From assembly GCA_947184155.2 (NCBI GenBank), contig CAMXCT020006568.1, forward strand, positions 62,001-126,000: a stretch of 64,000 nucleotides of DNA, given 5' to 3'. Shown here one piece after another: positions 54,568-64,000 of this stretch. Position 1 is the first letter of the stretch. Every line of letters starts with the position of its first letter. The position numbers and the translations under genes were made by a program. The DNA is from Cladocopium goreaui (lineage: Eukaryota; Sar; Dinophyceae; Suessiales; Symbiodiniaceae). The notes under the pieces were generated by a model. That model was given only the letters and a program-made list of their open reading frames with translations, was not told the origin of the DNA and did no database searches.

Positions 54568-55009
54568 TAGACGAAGGTTTTTTGAAAAGACAGATGCAAT
54601 GGACCCAACAATTACTCGCCGATATCAACAGACCTGATTGGTGGTTTCACAACATGGTGACCGACCAGCTGAGCCATACAAGGGTCCAACATTTTGCATG
54701 ATTGGTATCTAAGTTGGGCCCATGTTGGGCCTATGTTAAGCTATTTACTGTAGGGCTATGTTGGGCCTATGTCGGGCCATTTGGGACCAGCTTAGCCAAA
54801 GACATCGAAGACACCCTAAATCACCAGGTTGGCTTGAAAAACAAGCAAAGGTAATACCAGCCCAATTATATAACCACTTGGTGTACCATGGTTCGTTGAT
54901 TAGATACCCTGGCATACTTCCCTACGAATATGGATTCCCGCAAACCCCAAACCATTTTTGGGAACTTCAAAAAATGAAACGCTTCTCCAACGTAACCAAT
55001 TGACTCGCA

Positions 55010-55330
55010 TAAAGCCATGTTGGCTTAGGAGATGGTGCACCATAATCTTGCATGGACAGGGAATGCCTCCAGGCGCGAATTTTCTTTAACACTTCCTGGA
55101 ACCTGGGGTGAAGCTCCATCATGCTCCCCCTAGGTTGTTCTAGCACCCAGAAGCACCCCAAAGCATGGGCGATCATGATGATGATCAGGGTTCTCGCAGC
55201 CAACACGTTCCCGAGCCAAACGCTCGGGTACTCCTCCTGGCCCAGAGGCCTTGATGCTGACCTTCGACTGGTGCCGGAGTTCCTGGGCAAAGGGATGACA
55301 TTCGGAGTGGGTGTGCGCGTAAGACTCATA
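55010..55330 (-). CDS. DCM-like methyltransferase family, exon with LEQP motif
   Basis: Reads TSRRSASRPLGQEEYPSVWL, then HALGCFWVLEQPRGSMMELH, PRFQEVLKKIRAWRHSLSMQ and DYGAPSPKPTWLYAS. FWVLEQP sits where C5-methyltransferases have their ENV motif. Other frames of the same DNA are also open but lack these features. Confidence 0.65.
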
Positions 55331-55639
55331 GGGCTCGGTTGGACCATTGATATTTACTGGATATTGACATACCAAGTCAAACCAACCTCAGAAAGACACC
55401 TGTCATAACATTTGGGGGAATATCCAGCTTTCGCATTCTCATCATGGAATGATACGGGGTCTTTAACAAAAAACACTTGTATGTAATTTGCAAATGGCGC
55501 TACTGGCCATCAAAAGACCAAACAAACAGTGAGGAGGATTACAAAAATAAAAGGTTTGTACAATTGGTTTTTGGCCAATACTCAAGAAAACGAATGATGA
55601 GCACACAGGGGCTGCTAGGCAACCACTTCCAGGAACCAA

Positions 55640-55800
55640 CCTGGTGGCATGGTAGACTGCGCCCAAAAATCCTTGGGGAGTCATCAGGTCCATGCTCTCC
55701 CCTCCCCAAGCAATGTCCATTGCCAGCACTTTGCGACCTTCCTGCGGCGTATCGGTGTGGGCAAAGGTTTTAACATTGTCGAGCATTGTTTTGTTTGGGG
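55640..55800 (-). CDS. DCM-like methyltransferase family, exon with APVCSSF motif
   Basis: Reads AMDIAWGGESMDLMTPQGFL then GAVYHATRLVPGSGCLAAPV and CSSFVFL. A-M-D-I is the likely acidic residue after motif I that binds S-adenosylmethionine. APVCSSF corresponds to the PCQ catalytic-Cys loop of C5-methyltransferases, with PVC in place of PC. It joins to FLS...TSRRSASRPLG of the next exon. Confidence 0.65.
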
Positions 55801-56689
55801 CTGGATCCATGCATGTGGCTCAAAATGGTTGGCCCCTCAAAGTGGATGGGTTTTCATTGAACAAAAATAAATGTTGAGGGGTGATTGATCACATTCAGTA
55901 TCACTCTTTTTAACCATAGTCACGCATCCCAAGTTGCTATCAAACACCATCGATGGAAGGAACTGTATATAGTCATATCCAGGAACTATCCAGTTGTGTG
56001 TTACTTGCATCTGGATCAGAATAGTGGCAAACACAACCATTCGCTTTGGGCTTTGGGTGTACATGAATAGTAATGTGGGCTCAGCAAATCAGCACCGAAT
56101 GAACAGTAAGAAGTAATGCAAAATAGACTAGATTGCTCGATGGAATGATGAATTCTTCCACTCTGGTGAGGTGATGAAGTTTTGATGACATCCTCATGTA
56201 CACAAATGGCAACTGGTTACCTAAAGATACTTTGGGCATTGGCAATTAGCTGGGAATATGTTGGAACAATCAGATCTACGTACCATTGACTTTGAATGAG
56301 CAAACACTCCATGATTACTATCATGATCAAACCCCCCACACTGCATAGAACAAGAGCCCCCATCAGGAAAAGTTGATACCGATGTTTTGATTTGAAAGGT
56401 TGCGAGGGGTCATATGAGCCATGGTCAATACTCCAAATATGGTTGATGGTTATTAACCATGAGTTATTGATCATTGCTCATATGACTCACATGTCCATGA
56501 AACCAGATAGCCAGTGTTTGTATAGTTCCAAGGGTTATGACTCCTTTGGCAGATTAAAGCAAGATAATCCATGCAAACCCATAAGTAAGACATTGCTGGG
56601 GCCCTTCCGAACATGTGTTAGATAACCATTGATGGTTCCATAGTTGTGTTTGGAATTTGTTTTCAACATTCCATGATGTCACCAACCCC

Positions 56690-56865
56690 GGCAGTCCATA
56701 TGTTCGGCCCTGGAAACTGCACAGTCTCCAGCGAAGAGTTCCAAATGATGCAACACATTGGACGGGGTGTAGTCCAAACCCGGCAAGCCCATGACCAGGT
56801 TGACGATGAGGGCGACAACCTTAGGTTTTTTTCAAGGGACCATCCATATCAGAGTATGATCTGGA
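56690..56865 (-). CDS. DCM-like methyltransferase family, exon with ELFAGD motif I
   Basis: A frame not evident from length alone reads PKVVALIVNLVMGLPGLDYT then NVLHHLELFAGDCAVSRAEH. E-L-F-A-G-D-C-A-V is motif I of the methyltransferase fold (compare DLFAGCGG in C5-methyltransferases). It ends near TGCCGGGGTTGG; the next exon begins about 880 bases on. Confidence 0.65.
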
Positions 56866-57129
56866 GCCTTTGGGATTACACCCCATCCCCAATTTTTCAG
56901 CATACAACACCAGCTGGGTAACCAACCACAAAAACAGATTTACTCATTGATAAATATGTACATATGTACACCGAACTATTTTAAGGTGGATACCACCACC
57001 AAATCCAACGTGAGCTGCCCAACAGTAAACCATCAATTTTCCAAAGCTAGTTGCATAACCCATCCAAAAATAGATGGTTTATGATTGGATAGCCCACTCC
57101 ATAACCCCCAGTACATGGTTTATGATTGT

Positions 57130-57430
57130 TGCAAGTTTGGACAAAGAGCAGCTGGTGCTCGCATGGCCCTCAGGCCAGCAATGATCATTCGCCGTTTCGT
57201 CTCCTTGAATGACATCTTTGGAGGACTCTCAAAGTCTGGGGTGGCACCCTTGGAGCTAGACCGGATGGTACGCATGGCGGGGAGACAGCTCTTTCCCATT
57301 GGAATCGGTGGCCCTAAGCCAAAATGAAAAGCATTCAATTGAGCCCCAACAGCTTCCATACCCTTTTGTTTTCTCGTAGCGAATATCCTCTCATGTTTGC
57401 AGAACTGATGTCCAGGAAAGTCCTTGCGTT
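57130..57430 (-). CDS. Basic exon upstream of the methyltransferase-like exons
   Basis: Reads KDFPGHQFCKHERIFATRKQ, KGMEAVGAQLNAFHFGLGPP, IPMGKSCLPAMRTIRSSSKG and KMSFKETKRRMIIAGLRAMR. It is open over 100 codons on the gene strand with even composition, so probably a real exon. Not recognised. Confidence 0.5.
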
Positions 57431-58189
57431 TTATCGCCATTTGGCAAATGTAATTTCCTTACATGCATATACATGTATACCCTTTTCCCGTCTAAACTTA
57501 CGTTTGAGTACGTTTGATTATTCTTGGGTAGCAATGGCCGTGGAAAGCAAACATGTGATGACAATCACAAAACAAAAGAGGGAGGTGGAGAAGAGAGAAA
57601 CGCAATACGCGAGGAACAAGGTATGTATAAACCACGCGCACGCGATACGTCGTACTGGCATCTATTCGATCAGTTAAAGCTTCGAAATGCTAGCTACTCA
57701 GCTCGAAACTTGGGTTCCCTTTTTTATGTCAAAAAATGGAACCCAAATTATGACCCACAGTGACCACCAATGGCCAATTAAGTGTTTAGAACCCAATTAA
57801 AATAAACCATAAGTATCCATAAGTGCTGAGTACTAACGGCACATTTAATTCAGAATGCATCACGCTGTTTTGCGCAAAGACCGCTTCAGGTTCATCCTCT
57901 ATTGATTGGGTGCTTTGCACCCTGTATGCCCGCAGGAATTGAAAGCATATGCTACCGAACAAGTTCTGACATGTTCAGCAGCTCAGCATGCTTTGTAGAT
58001 ACCCCGCACGCATCAACGCAGACCGCAGCTCAACCCCCATAAGGTTGGCGTCCCCACAAACGAAACAAACTTGGACAAATCAATGAACCTGTTATTTTCC
58101 AAACCTGGGAGCTCCTACGCTGCAGCGTATGATGCATGTTCCCAAAACTATAGAGATCCTTCAAACATGGTACTCATGGGAGTACGCCT

Positions 58190-58340
58190 GCCCTTGTGCA
58201 GGCGCAAATCCAGGCATCAGAGATCGTGGGAAACTTGCTCCAAGCAACGTGGGGCCCGGAAACGCCACCCTTCACGTAGAAAGCTCGCTGTCGGAGCAAC
58301 ACCTGAGCAGCCGAAAATGTTTGGAAGTTTATGATTTTAG
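58190..58340 (-). CDS. Possible small exon
   Basis: Open stretch AAQVLLRQRAFYVKGGVSGP then HVAWSKFPTISDAWICACTR. Called only because it is open and in order on the gene strand. Confidence 0.3.
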
Positions 58341-58444
58341 TTGTTTTCGGTAATGGTTTCATCTCTCCGATCTATCATGGTTGGTATCATTTCTTTTCTG
58401 ACCATGAATCGAATTAACAAAACACAACAAAAATCTTTTTGGTC

Positions 58445-58565
58445 CATGCTCACCTCGATCCTGGCATCACCTCGCTTCACGGTGTAGCTGTGTGCGCCCA
58501 AAGAATTGCTAGAAGGTCGTGCTTGCGAAGGGATTCCCTTGAGGCTGTATCCACGGTAGCTCCCC
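58445..58565 (-). CDS. Small exon GSYRGYSLKGIP...
   Basis: Reads GSYRGYSLKGIPSQARPSSN then SLGAHSYTVKRGDARIEVSM. A tgcag-like acceptor precedes it (agttttc...atgcag) and tgagcatgg follows. Confidence 0.45.
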
Positions 58566-58681
58566 TGCATAGGGAATTGTAAAAGATTTCACCGGTAGCT
58601 GAAAACAATTTCATTTGAAAACAATGGGTGAACCTTTTTGCAAAGACATAAGGTATAGGACATGTTTGAAATAGGATCCAA

Positions 58682-58845
58682 CCTCAGAATCACTGGGATC
58701 ATGGTCGCTGACTTCATCATCATCATGCGGCGCTGATGCATGGTCCGAGTCAGCATCCACACCACCCTCAGCACCCTTGGGACCCTTGGGGCGCTTGCCA
58801 TGACCACGGCGGAATGTGGCCTTCTTGCCATTCTTCACCTTCTTC
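58682..58845 (-). CDS. Basic-then-acidic linker exon
   Basis: Reads NPKSKKKVKNGKKATFRRGH, then GKRPKGPKGAEGGVDADSDH and DDDEVSDHDPSDSE, followed by a gag/gttgg donor-like border. Typical disordered nuclear linker with a likely nuclear localisation signal at the start. Confidence 0.5.
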
Positions 58846-59068
58846 TTGGATTTTGGGTTTGCCTCGGAAACAAAGATTGGGATGGGTTAGTTCCAAATCC
58901 ATTCAAAGCCAAAAGATAAAACCACACCCATTGAAATCACAACCTGCGTTTTACGCAGAAAGCGGCTAACATTGCCCAACTGTATTCCAATCTGAATTGA
59001 AACAACATGCTGGAAGAATGGCTCCTATACAAAACACGACTTGGGGCTGCCCCGTGTTTTCAAGTTAC

Positions 59069-59182
59069 AGGATGCTCTGGATGGCTTGGTGATACTGTGA
59101 ACTCTGCACTGGATGAGGAATGCGATGGCCAATCAGACCAATGAGGGCCACCACCCCTTCGCACCCTTGGCACTTTCCAAAC
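59069..59182 (-). CDS. Small exon with CxxC
   Basis: Reads FGKCQGCEGVVALIGLIGHR then IPHPVQSSQYHQAIQSI, ending at a GTAACTTG donor-like site. The C-x2-C pair could bind zinc with Cys in a neighbouring exon. Confidence 0.45.
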
Positions 59183-59315
59183 CTAAGTGAAATAGGGTGA
59201 CACCATTTGATTAAATTCGTTTGATTCTTGGCTTTTGGTTTTTGACAGAAATTACTGAACAACTATATAAATAAGAATGCCCTTGTATTGGTCTGGTTGC
59301 TATCATACTAATACC

Positions 59316-59517
59316 TGCCCATCCCCTGGCGTAAACCTAGTTGCCTGATTTCCGACCATTGGGGGAGAAGCGCTTCGAAGTGTGGCTTCAACGTCATTCA
59401 TCCAAGAAGGCTTTTCGAGGTGAGGCAACTTGAGTACATTCGGGGACTTGTAAGGTCGAACTTGGTTACTGGTAGTCTCCATCTCTTGGAAAAAAGCAGC
59501 AACACCATCAGAATCCT
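59316..59517 (-). CDS. Exon with clean splice borders
   Basis: It starts after tgcag (DSDGVAAFFQEMETTSNQVR), continues PYKSPNVLKLPHLEKPSWMN and ASPPMVGNQATRFTPGDGQ, and ends exactly at CAG followed by GTATTAG. This is the best-defined exon of the gene. Function unknown. Confidence 0.55.
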
Positions 59518-59774
59518 GCAAAGGACTGCAGAACAAAGGTTCACGCAACACAATCGAACATCGAAGAAAACCAAGTAACAATACGTAACACAACATCACA
59601 AACCTATGGTAATGCAAGTGATCCAATAAGAAGCTTAGTTTTGAATGGTGTAGTACACCTATGTTTGGTACCCGTGATCGTGGTTTATTTTTGGACAACC
59701 CATATTGCACAGTCAGGTTCCCTGTGTAAAGGTGAAGAAACCCAAGACACGAGTCTAACCTTCCTCAGCCACCC

Positions 59775-60470
59775 AAACACACCCATGATTTTTGTGGGCA
59801 AGTAACCAACTTGCCGTCCGGCTTCATCTCCATTCGAGAACGCGGCAAAGTCTTCATCTTCTCCTCGGACACAAGCTCCTCAGGTTCATTGATGCGTCGA
59901 CGCTTTGGTGTGACAAACAGGGCCTCATAGCAAGGGGCGCAGTCACGCCCGTCACACATCTTCCCAAACCCAAACCTCTCGCACGCACGGCCGAGAGATC
60001 TGTCACCATTGCTCCCGGAAGGCAAGGTGTCCTCGGCACCCTCAGGTTCAGGTCCCTCCCCATCACTATCCTCTGTGGGAGATCCAGAAAGCCCATCGCT
60101 GTCCCCGGCATCAGAGACACCACCAAGAACAAGGGTGGGAGCATCCAAGATCGAATCGCCATCACCTTCTCCATCATCAGGACAAGCCCCCTCATCAGAG
60201 CCATCTCCACCGTCATCACCACCATCTCCACCGTCATCAGAACCATCTTCCTCATCAGAAGATTCCTGCTCAGCTTCGGCCTCCCCACCAGAAGCCGCCT
60301 CATCAGCAGTGGCCTCATCAGCAGTGGCCGCTGCATCAGGACCACCGGCCGCCCCATCACCAATAGGCGCAGCTGGAGCGGCGCCAGCATCATCAGCAGA
60401 CCCAGGGCTGGCCGCGGCCTCACAGGCTTTGCAACCCCCTATTTGGCCAAAGTGTTCCAGTACATTGTAG
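59775..60470 (-). CDS. Acidic Gly/Asp/Glu/Ser-rich exon with Cys-containing end
   Basis: After a KACEAAAS start there are about 130 residues of Ala/Gly/Asp/Glu/Ser, including GDGGDDGGDGSDEG and SSDEEDGSDD runs. A more ordered end follows: CERFGFGKMCDGRDCAPCYE (three Cys pairs) and VTPKRRRINEPEELVSEEKM, a likely nuclear signal. The Cys-rich part may be a small zinc-binding module. The opposite strand also shows long frames; the minus strand is preferred for its agreement with neighbouring exons. Confidence 0.5.
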
Positions 60471-60649
60471 AGTACAGTAGACAACAGTGAACCATTCAAG
60501 TTAATAAGACACTTGGATCGGAAACCTCTAGGTTGTCTTTGAGTCATCGTTCATGCTGATAAACCAAATTCTATTCCCATCCAAAATACTACCAAATTAC
60601 ACCCTCAAAAATCACGCCCCACCCTGACAGCACATCACGGCTAACCCAA

Positions 60650-60750
60650 GCAGACCTCAATGTCTGCATCTTCAAGACGTCGAAGTCGATGCAGTCTGTT
60701 GGCTTCTCGCCGTGCCTCAGCAGACAGCACTAATGATACGCTCTGAAGTA
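60650..60750 (-). CDS. Small helical exon
   Basis: Reads LQSVSLVLSAEARREANRLH then RLRRLEDADIEV. A short, very basic amphipathic helix; in order on the gene strand. Confidence 0.4.
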
Positions 60751-60979
60751 GAAGGCATCATATTGGTGCCAGGTTAAAAAACAAAATATACAAAACCCTG
60801 GAAGGTAATCAACTTCAAAAAGTACCTAGTGCTGGGTCCCTATTTTTTTATCAAGTTTTGGATCAACATGACCCCCCAATGTAGCCTAACATAGGCCCAA
60901 CAAAACCATCAAAATGAGCCACTAGAGGCCCAACATCCTCCAGCCTATGATACGCCCAACAACTCAGAAACCAAATCTG

Positions 60980-61078
60980 AAGCTGAAACCCCAGATACTA
61001 TGCTCTGAGGGGAAGGTTGCAGCAGGGCCTTCAAAGAGGTCACTCTGTGATCATGGCTCGTCATACCTAACATTGGCG
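60980..61078 (-). CDS. Small exon VTSLKALLQPSP...
   Basis: Reads HDHRVTSLKALLQPSPQSIV then SGVSASDLVSELLG. The LKALLQPSP block follows the GQEAERCKKLM exon closely. Confidence 0.42.
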
Positions 61079-61439
61079 GTGAAGTAACAGCTAGGATCAG
61101 GACCCATCTTAAGAAACCATGAGTATGTTCATATGTATGCATATGCTTGTAAAAAAAAATAGTGCTCCATACAAATACACATGCGTACGTGTAAATAGGA
61201 TGATATATGAGAATACAAATCTCCATGTGTGCACCATGCATTGCCCACTGGTAAACTGCAAAGTTCTGGATGATTTTTTGTCTACTGATGGTAGCATTCG
61301 GTATATAGCATTGGGGGCGGTTTATCATTGCATAGCCCACATAATAAACATATGCATGCATATGTATGTGTGTACAAACTATAGGCTCCAAAAAAAGGCA
61401 AAGTAAACACCCGTAAGTGTGGAATCAAACATTAGAAAC

Positions 61440-61735
61440 AAATGACAGTAGGCATCAACCAAGACACTGTTCCTGTAAAGGTATCTTAAGGCACCCATGA
61501 GCTTCTTACACCGTTCCGCTTCCTGTCCTGCCTGAAGCTGCACTGGCACGCGCGGCTTGACTAAGAGACGCTTGTCGAGCAAGTCATTCAAGTAGAGCCA
61601 CACATCCGTCAGCAGGATGGCCCCTGGCACAGTGGTGGTAAACTTGGTTGCTAAGGGTTTAAGCCACACATAGTTCGCAGCGATGTCCTGCGTGATTGCA
61701 GGTAAGAGGCCATACCCAAAACGCATTGGTGGCAA
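61440..61735 (-). CDS. Exon with QAGQEAERCKKLMGALRYLYRN
   Basis: Reads ITQDIAANYVWLKPLATKFT, then TTVPGAILLTDVWLYLNDLL, VKPRVPVQLQAGQEAERCKK and LMGALRYLYRN. About 95 codons open; helix-rich. I associate the block with multi-exon dinoflagellate genes of the methyltransferase-like family but cannot name a domain. Confidence 0.5.
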
Positions 61736-62209
61736 TGAGTTAAACCAATGGATGCTAAGAGGTGATCAGTTATCAGCATTGGCTAAATTCTTTTCTGCAA
61801 ATAGGAAATCAAGTTGTACAGTTTGAAGTATGGGCTGTAATTCGGTGATGCCTTCTTAATTGCAGAATTGAATACTGAACATATCATGCAATTCTGTAAT
61901 TATTTTTTCAATGGATATCAATGACGCAATGGATATGAGTGGATATGTTCATATCATTCATATGTAATGATGCAATGGATATCAATGGCCTTGGCGCCAA
62001 ACAGTTGGTGAGAAACAATGCGCTATTTAGGAAGGAACCGATAGAAGTTGCATCATGGTCCATTGGATTTGGATCGTTTGGGGCACACGCCCAATAGGAA
62101 ACAATCATTGTAGACTTCAAGTGCAGTACCCTAGTAACAGTTACCATAACCATTACCATAAACATTACCATAAGCCATAAACAACCAACCATTATCAAAA
62201 CCATTTTTG

Positions 62210-62400
62210 GCAGACCCTGTCACGAAAGGATGGGCGGTGAATATCGCTGTCCAGTCGAACAAGATCCGTCCCAGAGAAGTCCCCATCCATAATGATCTGC
62301 TTGGCGCGTGCAGGAATGCTACGAAGCATCTCATGAGCCACACTTGCCTGAGCTTCGAGGCGATGGGTGAAGAATGTGACCCGGTGAGATTGAAACGTTG
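62210..62400 (-). CDS. Exon with MDGDFSGTDLVRLDSD
   Basis: Frame reads THRLEAQASVAHEMLRSIPA, then RAKQIIMDGDFSGTDLVRLD and SDIHRPSFRDR. It resembles a nucleotide-binding or phosphatase-like acidic loop but no family is recognised. Confidence 0.4.
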
Positions 62401-62668
62401 TCAGGCCCCCACAAAGCTGTTCTTACAGAAATGTATCTTTCCTTTTTGAGGGGTCTTCAAAAGTATTGAACCATTGAACCCCAAATATCTAATCTTGCAG
62501 CCTGGGCTCCACAAATTGCTCGGTCCACGGCACACGGCCAGGACCTTAGATAGACATCAACCCCTGAAGAAAACATAGGTTTTCAGATAGGGTGGCTTTG
62601 AAAGAAAACACAATGGCCATATGTTGAAAACGCTGTACATACTGTTGATGAAATAATATTGCGCACAT

Positions 62669-63022
62669 TTAGGTACAATTTCGAACCAGCCATTTTTGAG
62701 CATCCCAATCATGACTTATGAAAGGCCCAACTTTGCTCATCCATCGTATGCTAACCAATGGGATAAACTTCCAAGTCAGCTTAGAAACGTATCGATTTCC
62801 AATTTCCTCCTCGGTGGCCCATTTCCCGATCAAATAAGGCCATCTGGTCCATATGACGGTCCGCATCGTCACCACCGCCGGCCATTGAGAAGACACGAGC
62901 AATGTTTCAAAATCCCAACCAGAGCACCTTGCGAACCAAAATGTTCTGCATATGGGACGCCCATTGTGAGCAATGCAAACAAGGATTTCTTTACTACCGT
63001 GCAAACAATCTAATACAGGCAC
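62669..63022 (-). CDS. Possible exon, unassigned
   Basis: A 117-codon open frame (WPAVVTMRTVIWTRWPYLIG, KWATEEEIGNRYVSKLTWKF) on the gene strand. The opposite strand also has a 105-codon frame. No domain features, so weak. Confidence 0.25.
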   Translation of the reverse strand: MPVLDCLHGSKEILVCIAHNGRPICRTFWFARCSGWDFETLLVSSQWPAVVTMRTVIWTRWPYLIGKWATEEEIGNRYVSKLTWKFIPLVSIRWMSKVGPFISHDWDAQKWLVRNCT

Positions 63023-63055
63023 TATTTGCCTGAACTATTCTTCAAACTGTTGCAA

Positions 63056-63175
63056 TCAGGGATTAGCAGCTACATTGTTGATGCTCTCGATGCATCGCTG
63101 AACCCAGCGGCCATGCAGGCCTATAGAACCCGAGTAAGTTTCACGATCGCATGCCGCACTCAACCTTTGCAGCGG
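63056..63175 (-). CDS. Small exon SGSIGLHGRWVQRCIESINN
   Basis: Open stretch RLSAACDRETYSGSIGLHGR then WVQRCIESINNVAANP. Most upstream exon candidate of the methyltransferase-like gene group within the window. Confidence 0.38.
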   Translation of the reverse strand, partial: PLQRLSAACDRETYSGSIGLHGRWVQRCIESINNVAANP

Positions 63176-63279
63176 GTTGCCCACGATAGGGGGGTATGAT
63201 GTTGTAATCATACAAACCATGTGTGTAAGTACACATACCTTCGGACATATTGATGTAAACAATCTCGGTGTATGTCAAG

Positions 63280-63345
63280 GAGGATACATATATTTATATA
63301 TATATATATATCAATTAATTATAAACTATATATTAACCGGTATCA
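63280..63345. repeat. TATATA microsatellite
   Basis: A run of tatatatatatata at 63290-63310 followed by aattaattataaactatatatta. No gene. Confidence 0.85.
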
Positions 63346-64000
63346 TCACAGATATACACATACATCAATATCTATCTATTATGTGGATATGAGAAATTGC
63401 AACCTCCCACTCCTGGCGTCAAAGCGGTGGAACCATCACCAACAGGTTTGCTATCTAATGGAAAAACCGTTTGATTATTTTTCGATCACTTGCCATGAGT
63501 GACAGTTGAATGTTTAGGTAGAACATTGCGGATAACCCTCAATGAAGGTTACACAGTTCTCAGGCATTGAAACCCTGGTAGTTGCTGCAATCTTTGGGGC
63601 CACAATAGATAGCAGAAAAAAGGCCAACTATGACAAATATTATTCGCAATCATGCGCGTGATTGCTTCGTGTGCCCAATGGCTTAACCACCCCAAACAAT
63701 ACATCTGGGTTAGCGCCAACCAGCCCTTACTGAATTGAATTGGTAACCAAGGATTTACGAATGAATTATAAGGGTTCCATTCTACCCAGGCTTATGTCTA
63801 AAACACCCAGCCGGTTGCTCGCGCGCAGACCATCGGTCAGCATGGCCTCTTCGAAGCCACTGCAGGGATGGCCCAGCCTGACAGTTTTTTCGCTGAGAAT
63901 GTTGGGCATGTTTTTTTCTAGAATGGTTGGAGGCAGGCTTTCACTGGTGATTCAATGGCTTTCACTGGTGATTCAATTTCATGAACAATATATTTTTCTT
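63346..64000. other. Right end of the window, no gene recognised
   Basis: AT-rich at first, then mixed sequence with short frames on both strands. A direct repeat, ggctttcactggtgattcaat, is present at 63937-63976. Nothing else supported. Confidence 0.45.

Noticed and set aside
59067-59077. GGATGCTCTGG, the same 11 bases as the TIR transposon end
   Set aside because: It lies inside an open exon, with no mirrored partner or subterminal motifs nearby; most likely chance.
59792-60490. 232- and 153-codon plus-strand frames opposite the acidic exon
   Set aside because: GC-rich low-complexity DNA keeps several frames open. The minus strand fits the neighbouring exons and has the Cys-rich ordered end.
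1-64000. tRNA, rRNA or snRNA genes
   Set aside because: No cloverleaf with conserved TTC and anticodon arms and no rRNA core sequence was noticed on reading; a tRNAscan or Infernal run would be needed to exclude small RNAs.

Overview
The window looks like nuclear DNA of a dinoflagellate. This is inferred from the kinds of degenerate elements present: Ty1/copia and LINE families of dinoflagellate type, multi-exon DDE transposase genes, and a DCM-like methyltransferase family that I recall from that lineage. It also fits the very high load of repeats and satellites, and the long unidirectional runs of small exons. No rRNA, tRNA, CRISPR array, bacterial operon or convincing single-copy host gene is visible. 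Nearly everything recognisable is mobile or repetitive, and most coding copies carry frameshifts or stops.

Layout. 1-2.85 kb is copy 1 of a segmental repeat, seen again at 15.0-17.76 kb and 36.57-39.0 kb. Each copy holds small GC-rich, Lys/Pro/Ala-rich exon-like islands and ends in a GTAGT-rich tract. 2.85-5.2 kb holds low-complexity DNA, including a 16-bp VNTR. 13.57-5.25 kb (minus strand) is a 5'-truncated copia-type element. It has a reverse transcriptase and RNase H, followed by a long extra ORF. That ORF contains a Tpt1/KptA-like RNA 2'-phosphotransferase domain and, further on, an endonuclease/exonuclease/phosphatase (EEP)-like domain. This is the most unusual coding module in the window. 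17.76-19.5 kb is a 159-bp satellite. 19.7-21.75 kb (plus strand) is a second, unrelated and badly decayed copia RT/RNase H.

22.0-25.29 kb and 33.8-36.06 kb (plus strand) are two halves of one LINE-like element: ORF1 and EEP endonuclease on the left, RT and RNase H on the right. The LINE is split by an 8.5-kb DNA transposon (25293-33804) with terminal inverted repeats starting CCCAGAGCATCC. The transposon carries minus-strand exons for a charged ORF and a DDE transposase. Its non-coding parts hold some 60-70 copies (counted by eye) of a small hairpin, GGGCT-ATCC-AGCCC, always in the same orientation. 39.1-41.1 kb is a higher-order satellite (355-bp module plus 74-bp units).

42.4-63.2 kb is a long minus-strand run of small exons. 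The lower part (51.93-42.45 kb) encodes a Lys/Glu-rich N-terminal section and a DDE transposase of the same superfamily as the 8.5-kb transposon. The upper part (63.2-53.9 kb) encodes several unassigned exons, then a protein with the layout of a C5-methyltransferase-like (DCM-like) family. Intron/exon borders here are estimates: they were read by eye from open frames and family resemblance, without alignments.
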